DNA of 64,000 nt from Heliopora coerulea. Lineage: Eukaryota > Cnidaria > Anthozoa > Scleralcyonacea > Helioporidae. The notes below the pieces were generated by a model that saw only the letters and a program-made list of their open reading frames with translations, made no database searches and had not been told where the DNA came from. The translations under genes were made by a program, and so were the position numbers. Of this stretch, positions 57,435 through 64,000 are shown in pieces; the stretch's first letter is position 1; the number at the start of each line of letters is the position of its first letter. The stretch covers positions 62,001 to 126,000 of the forward strand of contig JASJOG010000284.1 of assembly GCA_030142905.1 (NCBI GenBank). Direction: 5' to 3'.

Positions 57435-59684
57435 GTTTACGTAAACCAGAGTGCACGACTGGAGGCCAGAAAACTCCGATTCAACTACTCCTTAAAAAAC
57501 ATCGCCATGCCATCAAGAGATGCCTACATGAAGCGACTCATCGAGAAGACGGAAAATGTTATAAGACGCATGAGATGGAAAGCTCATTTCTTCCTCCACG
57601 GCGACAAAGACACATCCGACAACAACACATTTGGTTTAAAATCTGTCAAATCCCCTCCTCATATTACCGAGATGAAACCTTTTGAAGAAGATCTCATCCA
57701 AATGATCGAGGATATTAAATTCGAAAGAACAGACGACCACTTCCAAACTACACTGTCGAAAGACCTAAAGAACATTCAATCGTCCTCCAACGTCTTCGTA
57801 TTCACTGATAAGACCAGGAACATCTACGAAGCCCCACGCCATACATACAATAAACTGCTGATGGAAAATGTGACCAAATCCTACAAACTCGGTAACGAAG
57901 AATCCATAGTAAACATTGACAATGAGCTAAAACAAATAGCAAGCAATCTATCTATCAGCGACAGAATCGAAACAATCACGAAACGTGAAGCGTTTATCTC
58001 ACTCAAGGACCATAAAGATAATTTCAAAAACAACCCAACATGCCGACTCATAAACACTGCGAAAAGCGAATCTGGAAAGGTCAGCAAAGTACTGCTAGAC
58101 AACATCAACCAAGTAATTAGACACCACACCAATGTTAACCAGTGGCGAAACTCCCAAGCAGTAATCGACTGGTACAAAAACATAAACGATAAAAACAGAC
58201 ACTCGTTTCTAAGCTTTGACATCGTCGACTTCTACCCATCCATCTCCGAAAACCTCCTGGACAAAGCCATCTCCTGGTCCCGACAGCTAACCAGAATCAC
58301 AGATGACCATGTTGCCATCATCAAACACGCACGAAAATCAGTCCTGTTTAGCGGAAAAAGACCATGGGTTAAGAAAAACAACCATAACCTGTTTGATGTT
58401 GCAATGGGGAGTTACGACGGCGCCGAGGTATCCGAATTAGTCGGCTTGTTTATTCTCAATGAGCTATCCAGTAAATTTGATGAAAACAACGTGGGCCTTT
58501 ACCGAGACGACGGGCTAGCACTTCTAAAGAACACCACCGGTCGATCAGCTGATAAAACAAAGAAAGAGCTAATCAAGATTTTCGACCAACTTGGCCTAAA
58601 AATCACAGCCCAAACTAATCTGAAGATTGTAAACTTCCTCGACATCACGTTCAACCTGATGAACGGTGACTACCGACTTTACAGAAAACCAAACGACGAC
58701 CCACTGTACATCAGCAGCCACTCCAACCATCCCCCATCAATAATCAAACATCTTCCAGCCTCCATCAATTCTAGCATTTCACAATTATCATCAAACCAAT
58801 CAACCTTCGACTCTGCAGCACCTATATACGAAGACGCACTAAGACGTAGCCACTTTAACACCAAACTCCAATATATCTCCGACAGCGACAAGACGCCCGA
58901 ATCTACATCGTCCCAAAAACGTAGACGCAGAAACATTATATGGTTCAACCCATCATATAGCAAGAACATCAAATCAAAAATTGGCCATAACTTTCTAGAA
59001 ATAATTGACAAGCATTTTCCTGAGTCATGCACTCTACACAATGTCTTCAACCAGAACACAGTCAAAATTAGCTACAGCTGCATGGACAACATGAAGACTA
59101 TGATCACCAAACATAACTCCGGAATCCTAAATAAATATGAAAATAGAAAGCTTCAGAGAACAGATAATTGCAACTGCAGAAGAAAAGAACAGTGCCCGCT
59201 CCAAGGTAACTGCTTAACTGACAACATCGTTTATAGAGCCGACGTAACCACGACAGACACCGGAGAGACAAAACAGTACATAGGAATGACAGCAAACAGT
59301 TTTAAAGAACGATACAGAAACCACATTAAATCCTTCAAAGATAGCAAGTACTCCAATGAGACTGAACTATCAAAATACGTATGGGATCTAAAATCAAATA
59401 ACCAATCTTTCGATATAAAATGGGCGATCGTGAAAAGAGCCGCGGCCTACACAAGCGGAGCAAAAAGATGTAACCTTTGCCTGGAGGAAAAGCTTTGCAT
59501 TTTGAAAGCACGCCTAAAAAACCACCTAAAGAACCTTCTCAACAAAAGATCGGAGATCGTCTCAAAGTGCAGACACCGGAACAGATTTCTCATCTCAAAG
59601 ACAAGCCACACGAGGACAATAGCGATGAGTCATCCAACCCACGCAAACCATGACGTCAATGAACAGAGAAAAAGGAGACATTGA
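57435..59684 (+). CDS. PLE family 2 reverse transcriptase / GIY-YIG protein, uninterrupted frame
   Basis: A single frame of about 750 codons runs from the PLE start region (ARKLRFNYSLKNIAMPSRD; no clear initiator, with ATG candidates at 57333 in microsatellite sequence and at 57507) to TGA at 59684. It holds FVFTDKTRNIYEA (the DK motif), FISLKDHKDNF, SFDIVDFYPSI, VAMGSYDGAEVSELVGLF, NVGLYRDDGLALL, NFLDITFNL, the Cys cluster CNCRRKEQCPLQGNC, the nuclease VVTTTD-like/YIGMTANSFKERYRNH and CNLCLEEKLCIL. Both catalytic parts are present and unbroken. The 5' terminal repeat with a ribozyme is missing, so it is probably truncated at the 5' end though coding-competent. TA microsatellites flank it on both sides. 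Confidence 0.88.
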   Translation, partial: VYVNQSARLEARKLRFNYSLKNIAMPSRDAYMKRLIEKTENVIRRMRWKAHFFLHGDKDTSDNNTFGLKSVKSPPHITEMKPFEEDLIQMIEDIKFERTDDHFQTTLSKDLKNIQSSSNVFVFTDKTRNIYEAPRHTYNKLLMENVTKSYKLGNEESIVNIDNELKQIASNLSISDRIETITKREAFISLKDHKDNFKNNPTCRLINTAKSESGKVSKVLLDNINQVIRHHTNVNQWRNSQAVIDWYKNINDKNRHSFLSFDIVDFYPSISENLLDKAISWSRQLTRITDDHVAIIKHARKSVLFSGKRPWVKKNNHNLFDVAMGSYDGAEVSELVGLFILNELSSKFDENNVGLYRDDGLALLKNTTGRSADKTKKELIKIFDQLGLKITAQTNLKIVNFLDITFNLMNGDYRLYRKPNDDPLYISSHSNHPPSIIKHLPASINSSISQLSSNQSTFDSAAPIYEDALRRSHFNTKLQYISDSDKTPESTSSQKRRRRNIIWFNPSYSKNIKSKIGHNFLEIIDKHFPESCTLHNVFNQNTVKISYSCMDNMKTMITKHNSGILNKYENRKLQRTDNCNCRRKEQCPLQGNCLTDNIVYRADVTTTDTGETKQYIGMTANSFKERYRNHIKSFKDSKYSNETELSKYVWDLKSNNQSFDIKWAIVKRAAAYTSGAKRCNLCLEEKLCILKARLKNHLKNLLNKRSEIVSKCRHRNRFLISKTSHTRTIAMSHPTHANHDVNEQRKRRH

Positions 59685-59699
59685 ATCGACGCTGTTTCA

Positions 59700-59741
59700 G
59701 TTGCCTGAAGATCACATACGCGTAAAACTCGGAGTAGCAAC
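59700..59741 (+). ncRNA. Decayed hammerhead-like motif, tail of PLE family 2
   Basis: Stem I GTTGC/GCAAC and CTGAAGA are present. The GAAA core reads AAAA and helix III has one change. Confidence 0.5.
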
Positions 59742-59766
59742 CATACACTCTTAAGCAAAATCTTAC

Positions 59767-59810
<44 letters not shown>

Positions 59811-59859
59811 CAATGATGAGTACCACGAAGGTTACAGCGTTGCCTGATGATCGATTGGA

Positions 59860-59903
59860 GTTGCCTGATGATCGCCTGAGCGCGTGAAACTCAGAGTAGC
59901 GAC
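59860..59903 (+). ncRNA. Hammerhead-ribozyme-like motif, solo PLE family 1 terminal repeat
   Basis: Stem I GTTGC/GCGAC, CTGATGA (59865-59871), helix II CGC/GCG, GAAA (59886-59889), helix III and the GTA triplet are all intact. This is the best-formed copy of the family. It is preceded by an inverted piece of the same repeat (59810-59845) and a duplicated TTGCCTGATGATCG. Confidence 0.7.
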
Positions 59904-59928
59904 AGCAAAATTTTGTCTTTTGTATTTA

Positions 59929-59963
<35 letters not shown>

Positions 59964-60044
59964 TTATATGTATGTATATATAAATAAATGTTTTCTATTC
60001 ATTTACTACTTAGACTATATATAAACATATATATATATACGAAG

Positions 60045-60830
60045 AAATTAAAAGGAAAACTAAACAAAACACGGATGCAACGGTCAAGGGCCACTTAACT
60101 TTTGTATTTTGTCTGTATGAAACAATTAAGGCAAAAAAAATAACCGACTAATATCCAACGCAGTTTTTCTGCTGTTGTTGACGAAAACAAACTAGAAACA
60201 ACACTTGTTCAACGTCGAAGTACTCAAACAGACGGAAAAGTTCGTGGAGTAAACCACTTTACTCAAAAATGTTGCCTTGAATTAATTATCAATTTCAGTG
60301 TTCCATGCCACCTCCCTTCCTCTAGTTCTACATGATCTTTATAAAAGCAAACCTGCAAACTACGAGACTTCGTTATCCCAAGCGGTAGTTATCCATCTGT
60401 CGTCTACTTGACAAATGATGACCAATGGAAAAAAAAAGAAGAGTGTGGAAAACACATTATTTAATTAAACGCCTGCCACAGGCAACCCTCCGACTAATTA
60501 TCATTTGGCTCATAAATGACCAGCATATCGCAAATTGATCTCTGAAGATGTTTCGCGCTAAGCAACGAAGGGCTTCCATCAAAGTTTTCGAGTTTTAGAT
60601 TTGTTTTTGACTTACTTCTACCTTTTTACGGCTTTGTCACAGTGACGCAACTGCAAGCAGAGAAGAGTGGGGAAAGTGTATGGGCCCCAAGCGATGGAAA
60701 TTAAGCGACGTCACGTCGTGACGGCATGAATTTGCTTAAATAAGATTTCAAACTATCTTCATTTCTCAGCATGATCGGGCTATCGGTTAAAGGTAAAAGA
60801 TTGAACCGCAGCCTCTTTAATAATCCACTC
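60045..60830. other. No recognised gene
   Basis: Non-coding sequence between a TA microsatellite and the fourth BEL/Pao-associated unit. No repeat family could be assigned. Confidence 0.5.
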
Positions 60831-60916
60831 TATTTACGTGTAACAGATTTAGCAAAGGACGAAAATAAATGGGCGAGATAATTTTCACTGAAATTGTCTG
60901 AACATTACAGATAAAA

Positions 60917-62079
60917 CGTTCACTAAAGATTTACCGGGCGGAAATCTTAGACGTAAAATGAAGATGAGAGCTCAGCTCAAAATTCGGAGATGTAATGTCA
61001 TCATTCAGGAATAGACAGAAACACACGAATAAAGTTTAATTGAAGTTCACTGACGTTTCGTTGCCGACGCGCAACATTTTCAAAGTAATTACAGATGGAA
61101 ATATTAAGATATTTATAATTACATAAGGTATCACATTAGGATTAAAGACAATGAGAATAAGGGAGGTGAAAGATGAGACGAGACAAGTAGAGGAAGGAGA
61201 GAATTAAAATAAGGCAAGCAGAACGGAAGTGATGTTTTCATTAAGAGAAGGTTTATGTTTATTGATGAGGAGACTTTATCTGATAAGTAATTCAAGGGGT
61301 GAATTGCAAGAGGAAAGAATAGAGAAATCATGAAAGGAGATGGAGTGGCTAGTTTGGATTGAATGTGCAAGAATGCTAGAACGTGAAGGATGTGAAACTT
61401 TCTTGCCCGTCAAAGGCGAAATTCCCATGTGTTCTGAAATACGCGTGTGTAGGTGACGGCGTGTTTGCCCAATATAAAACGCTGCGCAGCATTGACACTT
61501 AAAAAAATAAACTACATGCGATTTCAGAAACTTGGGAATAGGGTCTTTGAACTGGAAGAAGGTAGAAAGACGTTCACCAGGTTTTAATACGACACGAAGG
61601 TCTATTTGTAGGAAGCAGGAAGAAACAAGTTTGATGAGCTTGGTTCGGATTTGTAAAGAATGAGCACCGGTAAAAGGGAGGCAGAAATAGACAACACGTT
61701 TAGGGACAGTGATATTGTTAATTGGAGGAGGAAAGATCTTGTCGAGAAAAAGACTTAGGTAGCGGTCAAAAAGAGCGACGGGGTAACCATTGTTAATAAA
61801 AAATTCTTTAAGTTTAAGGACCTCAGAATGAAATATATGATAGGATGAGGATATTCTAAAATATCGGTTGAGCAATGAGTAAATAAGACCACGTTTGAAC
61901 GATAATGGGATAAAACTATCAAAGTTGGTAAAAAGTCCTGTAAAAGTGGGTTTTAAACAAAAGTAGAGAAGTTAAATAAACAGAAGTAGAGAAGCCATCA
62001 ATTCGATTAATTGAGACGTTTAACCTCGGGCTCACTAGTAAATTTAATGTTACGGTGTTTAGAATTTAAGTAATTAAGA
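60917..62079 (-). mobile_element. 5'-truncated PLE insertion with 13-bp TSD
   Basis: ATTACAGATAAAA occurs at 60904-60916 and 62080-62092 on either side. The flanks join into the continuous sequence seen in copies A and B (CTGTAATG region near 24800 and 45820). The insert holds the PLE gene below plus about 100 bp beyond its tail. Confidence 0.85.
61131..61990 (-). pseudogene. PLE RT C-terminus plus GIY-YIG, truncated
   Basis: The frame 61875-61276 reads LNRYFRISSSYHIFHSEVLKL, LFLDKIFPPPINNITVPKRVV, then HVVYFFKCQCCAAFYIGQTRRHLHTRISEH, a GIY-YIG domain of the same clade as the PLE at 18.1-19.3 kb. Upstream, in another frame, are remnants of the SVYRKPTFTGL block near 61965. The tail at 61025-61110 has GTTGCGCGTCGGCAACGAAACG. 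The RT catalytic region is absent because of 5' truncation. Several frameshifts show it is not functional. Confidence 0.85.
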
Positions 62080-62859
62080 ATTACAGATAAAATCTTGTAC
62101 TGTGATTCGATTCCTGGTATATTAAAGCTACGCCGTCATTTGCTTCCCTATCTTAACAAGCAGTTATAAGGAGAAAGTTTACGAAAACTGTGGCGCCGAC
62201 GTCAGTACACAAGGTATTTCTAATGCTACAGCCGTGAAACAAACCTCATATTACAAATTTAGAATTTTTTTTTCCTTTTTTCTATCATGCTTCTAAGCCA
62301 TTCAAGTTGCTCCAGTAACGTTTTTCGTTGAACACACTTCAAAGTTTCCAGTGTTTTAAGAGCTGCCGTTGCTGCGAAATGGTGAAAATGTTCTTCCTCA
62401 AGTCTTTACTGGAGCCAGGGAGGCGTCAAGAATACTCTAAGGATTATCCATTCCGTTTGCTGCGCAAAAGAAATCCTATTGCAAGGTCACGTCGTGCTTT
62501 TGTAAGCTCCCATTTCCATAAACCGTGAAGCAATTACAAAAGTGGTAATTTCCTAAATGAAGTTTAGCATTAGGTTTAGGTTTAGGATTGGGATTTGGAT
62601 TAGCGTTAGGGTAAGGTAACACTAACCCCAGTGGCCCCACAAGAGAAATTGACGCCAAAGGCAGGAGTGAAAAATACCGACCCTCCCGATCAACCATAAA
62701 AAAGAAAAAAAAAATGTAAAGTAAGATCAAAACGCCGCCGATCGTAGACCGAGGGCTGGGATCCCCTGGGGGACCTCAAAACAACCGGAAGGGGAAAAAG
62801 TTGATTTTTTTTTTTTTTTTTCAGCAAGGAGTCTCTCGAATGGTACAAAAGTCGCTGAC

Positions 62860-63480
62860 AATCACAGGTATGTATCATGTGGAATTGTTAGCCTCCAAAA
62901 CAAATATTTCTCCAGTGAAAGTACACACCATACCTAGATTAGAAATGATGTCGGGAAGAATTCTAGCAAGGCCGATGGCTAGAATTAAGACTGCACTTCA
63001 GGCTGAGATAGAAATTACAGAAATTCATTACTGGTTGGATAGTAAGACAGCTTTTTGCTGGATTAACAACAGAGGGAAATGGAAACAATTTGTTCGACAT
63101 AGGGTAAATGAAATTCTGAATTTGTCTAGAAAGGAAGTTTGGGGTTATTGTCCACGAGAACAAAACCCTGTTGACCTAGGTTGAAGAGTAGTTCTTCCGA
63201 GTGGGTTAAAACGAAATGAGTTGTGGTGGAAGGGACAATAGTGGTTATCAGGTCCTGAAAATTGGTAGCTAGTGAAAGACGTGATAAGGGACACAAATGA
63301 AAGTCTAGCGGAAGTCAAGAAGGCTGTAGTCATGGAAATTGAAGTTAATAAGTCTGGGGAGATAGCAGAAGGTCTGCCTAGAAATACTGACGGATAGATG
63401 GTAGAAGATGTAGAAAGGGACAATGCTGGTGAGAGAAGATTCCGGAGGGCAGCTGCCTTGCACGGACGTTGGAGAATGCC
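62860..63480 (+). pseudogene. BEL/Pao RNase H fragment, unit C
   Basis: The frame 62860-63182 reads VELLASKTNISPVKVHTIPRL, LARPMARIKTALQAEIEITE and HYWLDSKTAFCWINNRGKWK, then GYCPREQNPVDLG. A TGA follows where the sisters have Ser in GSRG. Later pieces (LKRNELWWKGQ, WLSGPENW) carry more stops. It is the fourth copy of the same 3' end. Confidence 0.78.
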
Positions 63481-63521
63481 AGTCATGTCTTAGCCCTGGA
63501 GACTCAAGGGAGTGGGGAGTT

Positions 63522-63600
<79 letters not shown>
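63522..63600. repeat. (GATA)n microsatellite, 3' tail of a LINE
   Basis: About twenty perfect GATA units. Read on the minus strand they follow TGAAATAAAGTTGCC, so they form the simple-repeat tail of the adjacent LINE. Confidence 0.9.
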
Positions 63601-64000
63601 GCAACTTTATTTCAGGAGGGTTACACTCAACAGCTTGCACTGATAAACGCGTGGCCCTCAAATTCAGTAAATAAATATAAAAATTACATAAATAGACTAT
63701 AAAAATCTACAAAATAGACAAAAATGGATATAAAAACAACATAGGTACCGTATCTATATACAGTACAAACTCTATTTAGTGTAATAACAGGTACGAATTG
63801 CTCTGTAAAAAGAGTTATAAGATTCCTTTTTCCTAATGTCTACTGGTATCGTATTCCATAGTTTTGTCCCTAAGACCTGAAATGTTCTACCTCCTTCAGA
63901 GTCTCTCTTGTATCTGGGACAAACTATTTTGACATTACAATGTCTAGTCGATCGTGAATGAGTGTCAGCGTTCCTTACAAGCATATTATTTATATAATTG
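63601..64000 (-). mobile_element. Non-LTR retrotransposon (LINE) 3' end
   Basis: On the minus strand the frame from the window edge to 63772 reads NMLVRNADTHSRSTRH, VCPRYKRDSEGGRTFQVLGT, then KLWNTIPVDIRKKES. This is the conserved C-terminal tail of many LINE polyproteins (R-T-F, W-N-x-L/I-P, I-R). It stops at TAA (63772), then about 170 bp of UTR, AATAAA and the GATA tail. The RT lies outside the window. Superfamily (CR1/L2-like or similar) is not certain. Confidence 0.82.

Larger units (their letters stand above)
60830..63521 (+). mobile_element. BEL/Pao-associated unit C, split by a PLE
   Basis: Pieces at 60830-60916 and 62080-63521 together match, inverted, the unit at 24880-23400 of copy A: distal conserved sequence, telomere-like stretch (62560-62612), poly-T, then the Pao RNase H end. 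It stops at the purine tract GGGAGTGGGGAGT, where a LINE tail replaces the LTR-like sequence. Confidence 0.75.

Overview
This is a eukaryotic, AT-rich, repeat-dominated window, most likely from an anthozoan cnidarian such as a stony coral. That assignment is an inference. It rests on a spliced Roc-COR GTPase exon of a kind expanded in cnidarians, a zinc-coordinating domain like the P2X7 C-terminus, many Penelope-like elements (PLEs) with hammerhead ribozymes, and remnants of Kolobok, hAT, Tc1, Tigger, BEL/Pao and Gypsy elements. No rRNA gene, CRISPR array, prokaryotic operon or clearly functional tRNA gene is visible.

Layout. 1-5140: a decayed Gypsy reverse transcriptase (minus strand) interrupted by a ZBED5-like hAT element with an exact 8-bp target-site duplication (TSD). 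That hAT itself holds a MITE. Next comes a palindromic pair of tRNA-like modules (element E1) in a field of short palindromes. 5150-9030: no recognisable gene. 9034-12796: a complete but decayed Kolobok element with TTAA target, ~220-bp terminal inverted repeats (TIRs), a THAP transposase gene and an antisense two-exon gene for a P2X7-ballast-like domain. 13402-15396: one large exon of a Roc-COR GTPase, the only host-like gene seen clearly. 15400-17510: no recognised gene, but its right part is an old copy of a sequence found twice more. 17552-19283: PLE pieces.

19290-32740 and 39787-53700 are two diverged direct copies of one compound segment about 12.4 kb long. Each carries a multi-kilobase inverted repeat made of facing BEL/Pao 3' ends plus a minisatellite, then a non-autonomous hAT, then a minus-strand PLE. 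Copy B also holds a Tc1 element and a tRNA-like hairpin (E3) that copy A lacks, so A shows the empty sites. Between the copies lie a tRNA-like foldback (E2), TA microsatellites and three PLE families. 53727-56790: a Tigger-like element with a four-stop transposase and an antisense HIRAN-like exon. 57400-59770: a PLE with an uninterrupted RT plus GIY-YIG frame. 60830-63520: another BEL/Pao-associated unit split by a PLE with a 13-bp TSD. 63522-64000: the 3' end of a LINE with a GATA-type tail.

The most notable signals are: (1) three elements in which different tRNA-like cores sit head-to-head in palindromes between conserved flanking cassettes, one with a 16-bp TSD confirmed by an empty site; (2) the Kolobok element with an antisense P2X7-like gene; (3) hammerhead-ribozyme folds in PLE terminal repeats and beside TA microsatellites; (4) the HIRAN-like exon inside a Tigger-like element. 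All calls come from reading the sequence; no database search was run.
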